A stretch of DNA of 64,000 nucleotides from the NCBI RefSeq assembly GCF_016735615.1, contig NZ_JAERSF010000001.1:1568997-1632996 (forward strand), given 5' to 3'. The stretch comes from Flavobacterium tagetis (lineage in GTDB: Bacteria > Bacteroidota > Bacteroidia > Flavobacteriales > Flavobacteriaceae). The notes below the pieces were generated by a model. That model saw nothing but the letters and a program-made list of their open reading frames with translations. It made no database searches and was not told the DNA's origin. A program made the position numbers and the translations under genes. Positions 16,985 through 27,043 of the stretch are shown piece by piece. Position 1 is the first letter of the stretch; every line of letters begins with the position of its first letter.

Positions 16985-19351
16985 TTATTTCTCCAAACTT
17001 TCCAATTCCTCTTTTCTTGTCTTTTTCTTCTCAAAAGTTAAAACCAGCGATGGCAATACAACCAAGTTAGCAAACATGGCAAAAACCAAAGTACAAGAAA
17101 TTAATCCTCCTAAAGCGATTGTACCACTGAAACTTGATAAAGTGAAAGTCGCAAAACCTAAAATCAAAACTACAGAAGTATAGAATGTGCTTACTCCAGT
17201 TTCTCTTAAAGCACTGAAAACAGATTTTTTCACTTTTCCTTTATTTTGCATCAGATCATGTTTGTATTTCGCCATAAACTGAATCGCATTATCCACCGAG
17301 ATTCCAAAAGCGATACTGAATACCAGAATCGTTGACGGTTTTAGTGGAATTCCGAAATAACCCATTAATCCAGAAGTAATGCAAAGCGGTAAAATATTTG
17401 TAATCAAAGAAGCTGCTACCATTTTGAACGAACGGAATAAATACAGCATCAAAATCGCAATAGTTGCAATCGCAAACAATAAGGATTCGATTAAGTTGTG
17501 CGCCAGATAAGTTGTTCCTTTTTGGAAAACTAATGCTTTTCCTGTAATCGTAACTTCATAACGGTCTTTAGGGAAAATCTCATCAATTTTTTTGCGCAAT
17601 TTCCCTTCTACTTTTGCCATTTCGTCTGTCCCAATATCTTTCATGAAAGTGGTAATCCTGGCATATTGTCCAGTCGAATCCACATACGCTTTCATTAAGT
17701 TTTCTTTACTGTTTTTGGTTGCATTTTTAGCATAACCCAAAATAAAAGTCTGTTCCTGTGAAGTTGGCAATTGGTAATATTCAGGGTTTCCGTTGTAGAA
17801 AGCCTGTTTTGCATATTTAACCAAGTTTACAACCGAAACAGGTTTTGCCAATTCTGGAATTTCAGAAATAGTATTCTGCAATTCGTCCATTTTACGAATT
17901 GTCGAAGCCTTCATAACACCTTTTTTCTTTTTGGTGTCAATCATGATTTCAAGAGGCATTACACCATTGAATTCTTTTTCGTAAAATAAAATATCTTTAA
18001 AGAAAGAAGCACTTTTCGGCATTTCACCAATCAAACTTCCTGATACTTTCATTTGTCTTACTCCATTTAAACTTACTACAAAAAGTACCGCGTAAATGAT
18101 ATAAACGATTGTCTTTTTACCTTTTACTACAGTTGCAACCGTATTTAAAAGTGTCGAAATGTATGTTTTGTCTAAATGGTATAAGTGTTTTGCTTTTGGC
18201 AATGGCATAAAACTGTAAATAATTGGCACGATAAAAAGTGTCAATGTATAAACAGAAAGCACGTTGATTGAAGTTACCAAACCAAATTCAAAAAGCAATT
18301 CGTTTCCTGTAATCATCAAAGTTGCAAAACCAATTGCAGCTGTTAAATTGGTCATCAAAGTAGAAGAACCGATTTTTGAAATCACACGCTGTAAAGCTTT
18401 TGCCTGATTGTTATGAATTTTAATTTCCTGCTGGTACTTGTTAATCAAGAAAATACAGTTTGTAATTCCGATTACGATAATCAGCGGTGGAATAATTGCT
18501 GTTAAAATCGTGATTTTATAACCAAATAATCCAAGTGTACCAAACGACCAAGTTACACCAACAATTAAAATACAGATCGAAATAAATGTAGCTCTAAACG
18601 AACGGAAGAAGAAAAAGAAAATCAAAGAAACTGTCAATAAAGACGCTCCAATGAAAAGTCCAATTTCACCTTTCATATTATCCGCATTGATTGTACGGAT
18701 GTATGGCATTCCCGAAACTTTAAGATCGATTCCAGTTGTTTTTTCGAATTTATCGATTTTCGGAACTAAATCATTTAAGATAAAAGTCTTTCTTTCAGCC
18801 GTGTTTACTAGGGCTTTGTTCATGTAAATAGCAGATCGAACGCTTCCGCTTTCTTTGTTAAACAAAAGACCTTCGTAAAAAGGAAGATTGTGAAACAAAT
18901 CATATTGTACGCTTTTTAGATAATTCGCATCAAGCGCTTTACTTTCGTCAATAAATGGCGCTAGAACAAACTTTTGGTTTACAGTATCTTTTTCTAATTT
19001 CTTTAAATCATTCAAAGCAATAACCAAATCAACTTCTTTGGCTTTTTTCAAACCGTTCATCAATTCGGTCCAAGCGGCATAATTTTTTGGTGTAAAGAAT
19101 TTAGGATCTTTAAAACCAATAACAATTAAGTTTCCTTCTTCGCCAAATTTGTCTAAGAATTTTTGATAATCTTTATTTGCAATATGATCTTTCGGAAGCA
19201 AGTTAGCTTCGGTATAAGTCATGGAAAGATTCTTCCACTGATAACCAAAGAAAAGAGTTAAAGCAGAAAGTATAACCAGAATCGTAATTCGGTTTTTAAG
19301 TATGATTCGGGCTAATTTTTCCCAAAATCCAACTTGGACAGCGTTTTTCAT
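16985..19351 (-). CDS. MMPL/RND superfamily transporter
   Basis: A 788-aa inner-membrane protein with the RND-like duplication: one membrane segment, a large periplasmic loop (about 45-225), five or six membrane segments, then the same again. The segment with FGISVDNAIQFMAKYKHDL in the second half matches the conserved SSD/MMPL proton-relay helix region. At 788 aa it is shorter than AcrB-type pumps and fits the hopanoid/lipid exporter-like MMPL group. No membrane-fusion protein or TolC partner is adjacent. Lipid or hydrophobic substrate export is the family-level guess. Confidence 0.85.
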   Translation of the reverse strand: MKNAVQVGFWEKLARIILKNRITILVILSALTLFFGYQWKNLSMTYTEANLLPKDHIANKDYQKFLDKFGEEGNLIVIGFKDPKFFTPKNYAAWTELMNGLKKAKEVDLVIALNDLKKLEKDTVNQKFVLAPFIDESKALDANYLKSVQYDLFHNLPFYEGLLFNKESGSVRSAIYMNKALVNTAERKTFILNDLVPKIDKFEKTTGIDLKVSGMPYIRTINADNMKGEIGLFIGASLLTVSLIFFFFFRSFRATFISICILIVGVTWSFGTLGLFGYKITILTAIIPPLIIVIGITNCIFLINKYQQEIKIHNNQAKALQRVISKIGSSTLMTNLTAAIGFATLMITGNELLFEFGLVTSINVLSVYTLTLFIVPIIYSFMPLPKAKHLYHLDKTYISTLLNTVATVVKGKKTIVYIIYAVLFVVSLNGVRQMKVSGSLIGEMPKSASFFKDILFYEKEFNGVMPLEIMIDTKKKKGVMKASTIRKMDELQNTISEIPELAKPVSVVNLVKYAKQAFYNGNPEYYQLPTSQEQTFILGYAKNATKNSKENLMKAYVDSTGQYARITTFMKDIGTDEMAKVEGKLRKKIDEIFPKDRYEVTITGKALVFQKGTTYLAHNLIESLLFAIATIAILMLYLFRSFKMVAASLITNILPLCITSGLMGYFGIPLKPSTILVFSIAFGISVDNAIQFMAKYKHDLMQNKGKVKKSVFSALRETGVSTFYTSVVLILGFATFTLSSFSGTIALGGLISCTLVFAMFANLVVLPSLVLTFEKKKTRKEELESLEK

Positions 19352-19639
19352 AAAATCTTTAAAAATGGATGCAAATGTAGTGAAAAGTGCTCGAAATCAT
19401 AAATATTCCACTCTATTTTACTTAACGTTAACACAAATTTGATAGTGTTGTTTTGGCTATATTTTGCCTTGTTTTATCTGTAAACCGTAAGGTTTTCCCA
19501 TATTTGCAAACAATTTAGATTTTAAGAAAATTTAAATTAAGTTGTTTTCTTAGTGAAAAAGCTTCACGTAGATTCAACAGATTGAAGCAGATTCAGTAAT
19601 TTTATTCTTGAATTAGACTCAAAATATAAAACCACGTAA

Positions 19640-20401
19640 ATGCAGCAAAACAACACAACCACTTTTATTTTCTTAGCAATTCTATTGCTTTTAATTGTCA
19701 TTATTTGTTTTATGGTGTATCAATTGATGCAGGCAAAAAAAGCAAAAGAAGATGTAGAAAAAAGTTTTTATGCGTTGGAGGTAAAAGTGAACGATTTGCA
19801 ATTGGAGAATTTAGAATCAAAACTAAATCCGCATTTGTTTAAGAATATTTTAAATTCTATCCAGTCGCATGCGTATCAGACTTATTTTGCTCTCGATAAA
19901 TTGGCCAATGTTCTGGATTATATCTTGTACGAAAGCAAAAAGAAATTTGTAACGGCCAAAGAAGAAATTGATTTTGCGATGAATTTAATCGAAATCAATA
20001 AAATTAAGATCAGTCCACTTTTTGAATTGAAAGTCAAAACCAACATTCATCAGGAAGATAAGTTGTACGATCAGCCTTTATTGGCGCCTTTAATTTCGAT
20101 TGATTTAATTGAAAATGCTTTTAAACATGCGGATCTTCAAAGTGCAGATGCTTTTATTTCGGTAGTTTTTGAGTTTAAAAATAATGCTTTTTTTATGACG
20201 GTTTCGAATAAAATCTCCGACAAAAAAGTACTGAAAAAGGAACGAAGCGGTTTTGGGCACGCTACGCTTGAACATCGTCTTCGCATTATTTATAAGAATA
20301 ATTTTAAACTAGACAGGTTTATAGAAAACGATGTCTATATTGCTCATCTAAAAATTGATTTACTTGAATACAAAACTGAAATGCTTGCTTCTGGACGATG
20401 A
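19640..20401 (+). CDS. LytS/YehU-type sensor histidine kinase without sensory domain
   Basis: A 253-aa histidine kinase of the His_kinase (PF06580-like) type. One membrane helix (about 9-29) is followed by a short linker and the H-box LNPHLFKNILNSIQ with His65. The ATP-binding part has the N-box LIENAFKHA (about 154-162) and a glycine box SGFGHATLEHRL. Most relatives have an extra periplasmic or multi-helix sensor, which is missing here. It overlaps the start of the LytTR regulator, with which it must pair. Confidence 0.85.
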   Translation: MQQNNTTTFIFLAILLLLIVIICFMVYQLMQAKKAKEDVEKSFYALEVKVNDLQLENLESKLNPHLFKNILNSIQSHAYQTYFALDKLANVLDYILYESKKKFVTAKEEIDFAMNLIEINKIKISPLFELKVKTNIHQEDKLYDQPLLAPLISIDLIENAFKHADLQSADAFISVVFEFKNNAFFMTVSNKISDKKVLKKERSGFGHATLEHRLRIIYKNNFKLDRFIENDVYIAHLKIDLLEYKTEMLASGR

Positions 20402-21083
20402 GCTTCCGGGATTGACTTATCTTAAAATGCTTTGCGAACAAATTCCAGAATTGGAAATCGTGAAAACATTTAATAATCCTGAAAAACTTTTGTCTGATAT
20501 TCCCGATTTAGATTTTGATCTGCTGATTTCGGATATTGAAATGCCAGGAATTGACGGATTGCATCTGGCTGAAAAATTGCAAGACAAATTGGTGATTTTC
20601 TGTACGGCTTATAAAGAATATGCAGCCGAAGCGTTTAATATTGATGCAGTAGATTATATTACAAAACCAGTAAAATTGGAACGTCTGCAAAAAGCAATTG
20701 CAAAAGCTTTTGAACGTTTTGAAAAATCAAATTCAGATAAAAAATTCATACAGCTTAATACAGACAGAGGAAAAACGCTGCTGTATTTTAACAAAATTCA
20801 ATATATAACAACTGCTATAAGCGATAGTCGCGACAAAACAGTTTTGCTTGCTGATGGAAGTTTTCTGAATTTAAAAAACGTAAAATTTGATACGCTTTTG
20901 CAGGAATTGCCCGATGCCGATTTTTGTAGAATTAATAAAAAAGAAATTGTAGCAGTAAAGTCTATAAAATTTTTTAACCATAACGAAATTGTGCTTCATC
21001 ATTTAGAAGAAAATAACAAAAATATAGCTTTAATCTTAAGCGAAACCTATCGTTCTGATTTTTTGAAAAAGGTAAAATTATAA
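20364..21083 (+). CDS. LytTR-family response regulator
   Basis: A 239-aa regulator with an N-terminal receiver (CLLLDDELPG, phospho-acceptor Asp57 in LLISDIEMPGIDG, Lys in DYITKPVKLERL) and a C-terminal LytTR DNA-binding domain (about 135-239, with FCRINKKEIVAVKSI). The start must be non-ATG: the TTG at 20364 gives MNTKLKCLLLDDE, the usual family beginning, while an alternative TTG lies at 20355. The coding region overlaps the kinase gene by 38 bp, indicating translational coupling. The KefB-like antiporter follows 113 bp later and could be a target. Confidence 0.88.
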   Translation: MNTKLKCLLLDDELPGLTYLKMLCEQIPELEIVKTFNNPEKLLSDIPDLDFDLLISDIEMPGIDGLHLAEKLQDKLVIFCTAYKEYAAEAFNIDAVDYITKPVKLERLQKAIAKAFERFEKSNSDKKFIQLNTDRGKTLLYFNKIQYITTAISDSRDKTVLLADGSFLNLKNVKFDTLLQELPDADFCRINKKEIVAVKSIKFFNHNEIVLHHLEENNKNIALILSETYRSDFLKKVKL

Positions 21084-21196
21084 CTTATTACAAAGTTTTT
21101 CCGACTTGTTACATACATTGAAAATTAGCAGGAAGTTTGCTTTTTCACTTAAAACTCAGTTCTGATATTTGCTGCAATAAATTAAAAGAACGAGTT

Positions 21197-23467
21197 ATGA
21201 ATAACATTAAGAACTCTTTATTCTATGTAACAATTATTGGTGGTTTTACAGCACTGATATATTGGGTAATTTCAAAAGGTGTTTCATTAGAAGTGGGACG
21301 CAATATTGTAAAGAAAAGTGTTGAAAGCAATCATTGGAAAGACTTTCTTCATTCTATGGTTGATAATTTACAGCATCCGTTGGCCATTTTATTGGCACAG
21401 ATTATTACCATAATTTTAGTCGCACGATTATTTGGCTGGTTTTTTAGAAAAATAGGACAGCCTTCTGTAATTGGTGAAATGATTGCTGGAATTGTGTTAG
21501 GACCATCTTTGGTCGGAATGTATTTTCCGGAATTTTCAGCTGCGTTATTTCCAAAAGAATCTTTAGGTAATCTACAGTTTTTAAGCCAAATCGGTTTAAT
21601 TCTTTTTATGTTTGTTATTGGGATGGAATTGGATTTAAAAGTGCTGAAAAATAAAGCGCACGATGCCGTTGTTATCAGCCACGCGAGTATTGTAATTCCG
21701 TTTGCCTTAGGATTGTCATTGGCTTATTTTATTTATGAAATCTACGCTCCGATGGGAGTAGAATTTTCTTCTTTCGGATTGTTTATGGGTATTGCCATGA
21801 GTATTACTGCTTTCCCTGTTTTAGCCAGAATTGTTCAAGAACGTGGCATGCAGAAAACTAAACTCGGAACTATTGCCATTACTTGCGCTGCTGCAGACGA
21901 TATTACGGCTTGGTGTATTTTGGCTGTTGTTATCGCGATTGTAAAAGCAGGTTCGCTTGCAAGTTCATTGTATGTAATAGGAATGGCGATTTTGTATGTA
22001 ATTATCATGCTAAAAATTGTTCGCCCATTCTTGAAAAGAGTAGGAGACTTAAATGCTACTCGCGAAAGTTTAAATAAACCTGTCGTTGCGATTTTCTTTA
22101 TTACGCTTTTAATTTCTGCTTATGCATCAGAATTAATCGGAATTCATGCTTTGTTTGGAGCTTTCTTGGCAGGAGCAATTATGCCTGAAAACAATAAATT
22201 TAGAAATATATTTATTGAAAAAGTTGAAGACGTTTCGATCATTGTATTATTACCGCTGTTCTTCGTTTTTACAGGTTTGCGTACGCAAATTGGTTTATTG
22301 AATGATCCTGAATTATGGAAAATTACAGGTTTGATCATTTTGGTAGCCGTAGTGGGTAAATTCTTCGGAAGTGCTTTGGCGGCGAAATTTATGGGGCAGA
22401 ACTGGAAAGACAGCTTGTCTATTGGAGCCTTGATGAATACTAGAGGTCTAATGGAATTGGTGGTTTTAAATATTGGATATGATTTGGGAGTACTATCTAC
22501 AGAGATTTTTACTATGATGGTCATTATGGCTTTGATAACTACTTTTATGACAGGTCCAGCACTAGATTTTATTGGATTTATTTTTAAAGATAAAGCGACA
22601 GCCGTTCCGGAAGAAATTGGAACCAAAAGCAAGTATAAGATTCTGCTTTCATTTGCCACTCCTGAAAGAGGTAAAAAATTGCTTCAAATTGCAAATAGTT
22701 TGGTTAAAAAACAAGGAGACAATTCTATTGTGACAGCAATGCATTTGTCTTTAAGTACAGAAGTGCATTCTTTTGATATTAAAGAACACGAACGCAAAAT
22801 GTTGGTTCCTGTAATTGAAGAATCACAACGTTTGAATCAGAATGTGGTGAGTTTGTTTAAAGTTTCTAATGATATTGATTCGGATATTATTGATACTGCA
22901 AATCAAGGCGAATATGATTTACTGCTAATTGGTTTAGGACAGTCTATTTTTGACGGAACATTGCTTGGGAAAATTCTTGGCTTTACAACCCGAATTGTAA
23001 ACCCAGACCGTTTGATTGATAAGTTTACAGGAAAAGAAGGTTTGTTTGAAAACAATCCATTTGATGAAAGAACGCGACACATTATTGCTAAAGCTAAAAT
23101 GCCAGTTGGAATTTTTATCGAAAAAAATATAGAAGAAGTCAATCAGGTTTTTATACCTGTTTTTAATAAAGAAGATGCTTTTTTAATTGATTATGCTAAA
23201 AAATTAATCAATAATAACGGTTCTCAGATTACAGTTTTAGATGCTGGTGGAGAAGTGAAAAATACAAGGGAAATTCAAGAAACCATTCGTTCTATTGAAC
23301 AGATTGCCCCAAATCACATCATGGTTATGAATGACAGAACCTTGAAGAAAGAGTTTTTAGAAAGCCAAGATTTGATGATTATCAGTTTAGAAAGCTGGAA
23401 AAAACTAATAGAATCTCAAAGTATTTGGCTAAATAATTCTCCATCAGTTTTGATTCTTAAACCATAA
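21197..23467 (+). CDS. CPA2 family cation:proton antiporter with C-terminal USP-like domain
   Basis: A 756-aa protein. Residues about 55-480 form a KefB/NapA-type Na+/H+ exchanger domain with about 12-13 helices, including IGEMIAGIVLGPSLVGMYFP and the unwound-helix region ITCAAADDITAW, whose paired Asp residues carry ions and protons. The last 270 residues resemble two universal-stress-protein-like domains and probably bind nucleotides for regulation. I chose the ATG at 21197 (MNNIKNSLF) rather than an upstream TTG frame extension at 21137. It lies downstream of the LytS/LytTR pair. Confidence 0.88.
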   Translation: MNNIKNSLFYVTIIGGFTALIYWVISKGVSLEVGRNIVKKSVESNHWKDFLHSMVDNLQHPLAILLAQIITIILVARLFGWFFRKIGQPSVIGEMIAGIVLGPSLVGMYFPEFSAALFPKESLGNLQFLSQIGLILFMFVIGMELDLKVLKNKAHDAVVISHASIVIPFALGLSLAYFIYEIYAPMGVEFSSFGLFMGIAMSITAFPVLARIVQERGMQKTKLGTIAITCAAADDITAWCILAVVIAIVKAGSLASSLYVIGMAILYVIIMLKIVRPFLKRVGDLNATRESLNKPVVAIFFITLLISAYASELIGIHALFGAFLAGAIMPENNKFRNIFIEKVEDVSIIVLLPLFFVFTGLRTQIGLLNDPELWKITGLIILVAVVGKFFGSALAAKFMGQNWKDSLSIGALMNTRGLMELVVLNIGYDLGVLSTEIFTMMVIMALITTFMTGPALDFIGFIFKDKATAVPEEIGTKSKYKILLSFATPERGKKLLQIANSLVKKQGDNSIVTAMHLSLSTEVHSFDIKEHERKMLVPVIEESQRLNQNVVSLFKVSNDIDSDIIDTANQGEYDLLLIGLGQSIFDGTLLGKILGFTTRIVNPDRLIDKFTGKEGLFENNPFDERTRHIIAKAKMPVGIFIEKNIEEVNQVFIPVFNKEDAFLIDYAKKLINNNGSQITVLDAGGEVKNTREIQETIRSIEQIAPNHIMVMNDRTLKKEFLESQDLMIISLESWKKLIESQSIWLNNSPSVLILKP

Positions 23468-23490
23468 GGTTTTTGAAACGCCAAAATTTT

Positions 23491-23536
23491 AAATCCCAAA
23501 TTCCAATTTTACTTATTGGGGTTTGGGATTTTTTTT
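23491..23536 (+). terminator. Terminator hairpin of the AATTCCAA family after the antiporter gene
   Basis: AAATCCCAAATTCCAAT pairs with ATTGGGGTTTGGGATT, followed by eight T. The same AT-rich TTCCAAATTCCAA/TTTGGAATT hairpin type follows leuS (41904), the metallopeptidase (48381) and hemD (49142). Confidence 0.8.
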
Positions 23537-23537
23537 A

Positions 23538-23685
23538 GCCACGAATTCACGAATTTTAATGAACTTCTTTACGTAATACTTGTCGATGAATTTCACGAAT
23601 TTGCGCTTATTATTAGCGGAAATTCGTGAAATTCATCGGTGAAATTTTCGCAAAGTTTAAGTACATAAATTTGTGAATTCGTGGC
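23538..23685. repeat. Nested inverted-repeat element (GCCACGAATTCACGAA family)
   Basis: Outer arms GCCACGAATTCACGAATTT (23538) and its inverse at 23667-23685 enclose inner arms CGATGAATTTCACGAATTT (23584-23602) and the exact inverse at 23620-23638. The block has no ORF and fills the gap between the antiporter and the DUF5686 gene, which are convergent. Confidence 0.85.
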
Positions 23686-23704
23686 GAAAAAATGAATTTA
23701 AAAA

Positions 23705-26200
23705 TTAAAGCCCAAGATCAAGAACATACGAAATCTTAACCGCGATATTATCTTCAAATCTTAATAACTGATTTGGTCCATATCTGTAGAATCCGCCTAA
23801 ACCAAAACCTTTAAAAATTCTGTTCAATTCTAATCCCGATTCAAAATAACCTTTATCCAACGTTTTGTAAGCTGGACCAACGTGCTGTTCTGGATTTTCC
23901 ATGCTTCCCCAAGCCATTCTTGTAACTAAAACCAATGATGGACGAACTTTCTTCATTATTCTAATTCGGTCGAAGCCATGTTTAATTTGAAACATCAGAT
24001 ATTGACTCGAGAAAAATTCGTTAAAAAACATCGTTTCAAAAGAATTTCTCCCTGCAAAAGTAATACGCTGAATAACCGTTTCCTTTGTTAAGTTGTTAGG
24101 AGCTGTGTTGTATAAATGTGTAATAGGAACGTCTCCCATTGCTAGACCTCCTTGTAAAAGCAAACTTGTTTTCTGACGGTTTAAGTATTGTTTTTCGTAT
24201 TCAGCTTTAAAATCTATTTTGCTAAAAGTAAAATCATTTTCAAACACATCTGGCAGAGATTGTGTATACTGAAAAGTAAATCGCGGAAATCTTTTATCGC
24301 TTTCATTTCTTCCGGTCGGAGTCTGCATATAATTACTGAATGGCGCCCAAACAATAGAAAGCATTGCTGTGGTCATAATATAATTAGAATACAATTTTCC
24401 GTTCAAATTAAAAAGATAATCAAATTTCGGTTCGATGTAATTTCTTGAAAGTTCTAAAACAGCTTCAGTTTTTGGAATAAATTTGGTTTGAACATTGGCG
24501 CGCCATCCTATGTATTCATAAAAAGTGCTAATGTTAATTGGTCGTGGATCGTAAATTTTAAAAACGCGTTTGTCAACGCTAAAAACAGTACTTGCAATTT
24601 CTCGTACGTCATCGGTATAATAACCGTTAAACCATGTATTAGTATGTTTGTCTAATAAAACGCCTCCTCCAATGCTGTATTTAAAAACACCATCTTTTGT
24701 TCCATAAGCGCCATAGCCTTCAACGCGGAAATATTTAGACAAACGGTCATTTGTAATACCACCTACACCAAGACGAAAACCTTCATAATTGTTGTAGCTG
24801 ATGATTTTTTTTAAATCCAAATCGATTGGGCCAATAGGGTAGAAGCCATTGATGATTTTTCGGCCAATTCCTAGACGTTTTTCAATTCTATTTCTAACAG
24901 AAAGACTATCGAGCAATAAATATGTTTTTTGACTTTTTAAGTCAAGATTTTCTTTGCGGTAAGCTTCCCAGAAACTTTCTGGTTTCTTGGCTGCATCGTC
25001 TTTAATTTCGATATAAAGAGAAGGATTTTTTATAGGAGTTTCGGTGTTGACGCGAATATCGAAACTGTTACTTTCTGAAAGGAGATAAGTGAAGTCTGAA
25101 GCTACCTTTTTTCGTGTTTCAAAATTATCTTCAACATCTCCGTCAAATTGAATTGTACCTCCTAAAATTCTAATATCGTCGTCATTTTTTCCTTTTACAA
25201 TTTTAAAAGTGGTATTGCTCTGAAACCAGATTTTCTCTTTTGGAATATATTCGAATTCATGAATTCCGCTGATGTCTAAAACACCTTTTATTCGCATTAC
25301 CGCTTTCGCGACAGCGTAATTTTCTTTATCTATGTATAAAACACCTTCTAGACCAGATGTTTTTCGGTGTGACTTATTTTTAAAATAAATCATATAAGTA
25401 TCACGACCTCGAACGCTTACCGTATCTAATAATTTGTAATTATAGCTTGAAGGAGCATTTTTCGAAATCGGATTTTCATATTTGGTTTCAAATAATTCAT
25501 AATTAGAATCATAAATCGAAATAGATTGAAGATTGAAAGCCAGAACTTCATAAATAGGCTGTTTAAAACCAGCGATTTTTGTTCCTAAAACAGTTTCTTT
25601 TAATTTGCTATTTCCGAACTGATATTGAGAAACTTTCTCTGTTTGAAACAAATGTTGTTTGCTTACAATCTCTTTAAACTTATAATCGGAAGAATCGATG
25701 TTAATGATTTTTTTATTTAAATCCTTATACGCTGCTGAAGTATCAATTCGTCCATCTATCGAATCGGGGTTGGCGGTTACAATAAGTTTGTTGTAGGTTT
25801 TGTATTCAAAATTATTAAGTTTCTTTTGCGGATCGTTTTCCGATTTATTGGCAATAACTTTTTTAATTATGGTTAATGCAGGATTTTCATTAGAAACAAC
25901 AACTTCTTTTAAATCATCTGTCTGCTGCAAAAGCGCTACCGAATAAAATGTTTTGCTGTTAATTAAGGCAATAGTTTTGGTTTTGAAACCTATGTATGAA
26001 ACTGTAAGCGATGTAGCGGAATTACTAATTTTAAAAATAAATTTTCCATCAACATCTGTAATTGTGTTATTGTTTTCTGAGGTGGTAATGGTGGCAAACG
26101 GAAGAGGTTTGTTATTTGAATCAGTTACGATTCCGTTTATTTGAATTTGCGCTTGAAGAGTAAGCGTGAAAAACAAAGTCAAAAAACAAAATAGCTTCAT
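23705..26200 (-). CDS. DUF5686 and carboxypeptidase-regulatory-like domain outer-membrane protein
   Basis: An 831-aa protein with a signal peptide (about 1-17, ending QAQ). It has an N-terminal carboxypeptidase-regulatory-like beta-sandwich (INGIVTDSNNKPLPFATI onward, about 22-95) and a long region ending in beta-rich segments (about 430-831) that look like an outer-membrane barrel. This matches the Bacteroidota DUF5686 family, of unknown function. The protein ends in ISYVLDLGL, a barrel-like last strand with a hydrophobic end residue. It is monocistronic between two terminator-like regions. Confidence 0.85.
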   Translation of the reverse strand: MKLFCFLTLFFTLTLQAQIQINGIVTDSNNKPLPFATITTSENNNTITDVDGKFIFKISNSATSLTVSYIGFKTKTIALINSKTFYSVALLQQTDDLKEVVVSNENPALTIIKKVIANKSENDPQKKLNNFEYKTYNKLIVTANPDSIDGRIDTSAAYKDLNKKIINIDSSDYKFKEIVSKQHLFQTEKVSQYQFGNSKLKETVLGTKIAGFKQPIYEVLAFNLQSISIYDSNYELFETKYENPISKNAPSSYNYKLLDTVSVRGRDTYMIYFKNKSHRKTSGLEGVLYIDKENYAVAKAVMRIKGVLDISGIHEFEYIPKEKIWFQSNTTFKIVKGKNDDDIRILGGTIQFDGDVEDNFETRKKVASDFTYLLSESNSFDIRVNTETPIKNPSLYIEIKDDAAKKPESFWEAYRKENLDLKSQKTYLLLDSLSVRNRIEKRLGIGRKIINGFYPIGPIDLDLKKIISYNNYEGFRLGVGGITNDRLSKYFRVEGYGAYGTKDGVFKYSIGGGVLLDKHTNTWFNGYYTDDVREIASTVFSVDKRVFKIYDPRPINISTFYEYIGWRANVQTKFIPKTEAVLELSRNYIEPKFDYLFNLNGKLYSNYIMTTAMLSIVWAPFSNYMQTPTGRNESDKRFPRFTFQYTQSLPDVFENDFTFSKIDFKAEYEKQYLNRQKTSLLLQGGLAMGDVPITHLYNTAPNNLTKETVIQRITFAGRNSFETMFFNEFFSSQYLMFQIKHGFDRIRIMKKVRPSLVLVTRMAWGSMENPEQHVGPAYKTLDKGYFESGLELNRIFKGFGLGGFYRYGPNQLLRFEDNIAVKISYVLDLGL

Positions 26201-26260
26201 ACAGAATGATATAGTTTCAAAAACGAAAAGAAATTAATTTTCGTATGCAAAAATAGCAAT

Positions 26261-26300
26261 AAAAAAATCCGTCTGGTACAATAAACCAGACGGATTTTTA
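26261..26300 (-). terminator. Terminator after frr
   Basis: On the minus strand AATCCGTCTGGT pairs with ACCAGACGGATT and is followed by seven T. It lies 20 bp after the frr stop codon and insulates the DUF5686 gene from pyrH-frr transcription. Confidence 0.9.
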
Positions 26301-26319
26301 TTTTATAATCAAATCTTAC

Positions 26320-26883
26320 TTATACTTTCATGATTTCAGCTTCTTTTGCAGCCAATAACTCATCAATTTTTTTAATGTAAGCATTTGTTAAGTTTTGAAC
26401 CTCTTCTTCTGCAGACTTACAGATATCTTCAGAAGTTCCTTCTTTTTCTAATTTTTTGATGTCAGTATTAGCATCTTTACGAGAGTTACGAATACCAATT
26501 TTAGCATCTTCAGCTTCAGATTTTGCTTGTTTAGCCAAATCACGACGACGCTCTTCAGTTAATGGCGGTACGCTAATGATTACCATATCTCCATTATTCA
26601 TTGGGTTGAAACCAATGTTAGCGATTAAGATTGCTTTTTCAATTGCTTGTAGCATATTTTTTTCAAAAGGCTGTAATGTAATTGTTCTAGCATCTGGAAC
26701 ACTAATTTTAGATACTTGAGAAAGCGGTGTTGCAGATCCGTAATAATCTACAAAAACACCTCCAAGCATAGCTGGAGAAGCTTTCCCTGCACGAATATTA
26801 AGAAATTCTTTCTCTAAGTGTGCAATAGTACCATTCATTGATTCTTCAGTACTTTCTAAAATAAAGTCTATTTCTTCAGTCAT
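26320..26883 (-). CDS. frr: Ribosome recycling factor
   Basis: A 187-aa ribosome recycling factor that with EF-G splits post-termination ribosomes. Family landmarks are the start of the long helical domain (ESMNGTIAHLEKEFLNIRAGKASPAML), IPVPDARTITLQPF-like KISVPDARTITLQPF, IPPLTEERRRDLAK-like VPPLTEERRRDLAKQ, and the C-terminal helix ENLTNAYIKKIDELLAAKEAEIM. Length is normal. It follows pyrH by 160 bp; the pyrH-frr order is widely conserved. Confidence 0.96.
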   Translation of the reverse strand: MTEEIDFILESTEESMNGTIAHLEKEFLNIRAGKASPAMLGGVFVDYYGSATPLSQVSKISVPDARTITLQPFEKNMLQAIEKAILIANIGFNPMNNGDMVIISVPPLTEERRRDLAKQAKSEAEDAKIGIRNSRKDANTDIKKLEKEGTSEDICKSAEEEVQNLTNAYIKKIDELLAAKEAEIMKV

Positions 26884-26900
26884 TTTGTTTAGATTTTTAG

Positions 26901-26918
26901 TCCCGATAGCTATCGGGA
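26901..26918. repeat. TCCCGATAGCTATCGGGA palindrome
   Basis: A perfect 18-bp palindrome in the pyrH-frr spacer. A relative (TCCCGATAATTATCGGA) lies at 42161-42177, and the same stem occurs in the tRNA-like units at 89-107. It may form a small mRNA hairpin. Confidence 0.8.
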
Positions 26919-27043
26919 TAGAAGATTATATTCTCAGACTCTAAAATTGTATCTTCTAAATTACTAACTAATATTATTTGTTTTTTGATTGCTATTGGTT
27001 GTCACGAATTTAGAAATTCTAAAATTCTAACAATCTAAGCAGT

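Noticed and set aside
21137..21196. N-terminal extension of the antiporter from a TTG
   Set aside because: It adds 20 residues with no family precedent; the ATG at 21197 starts the normal N-terminus.
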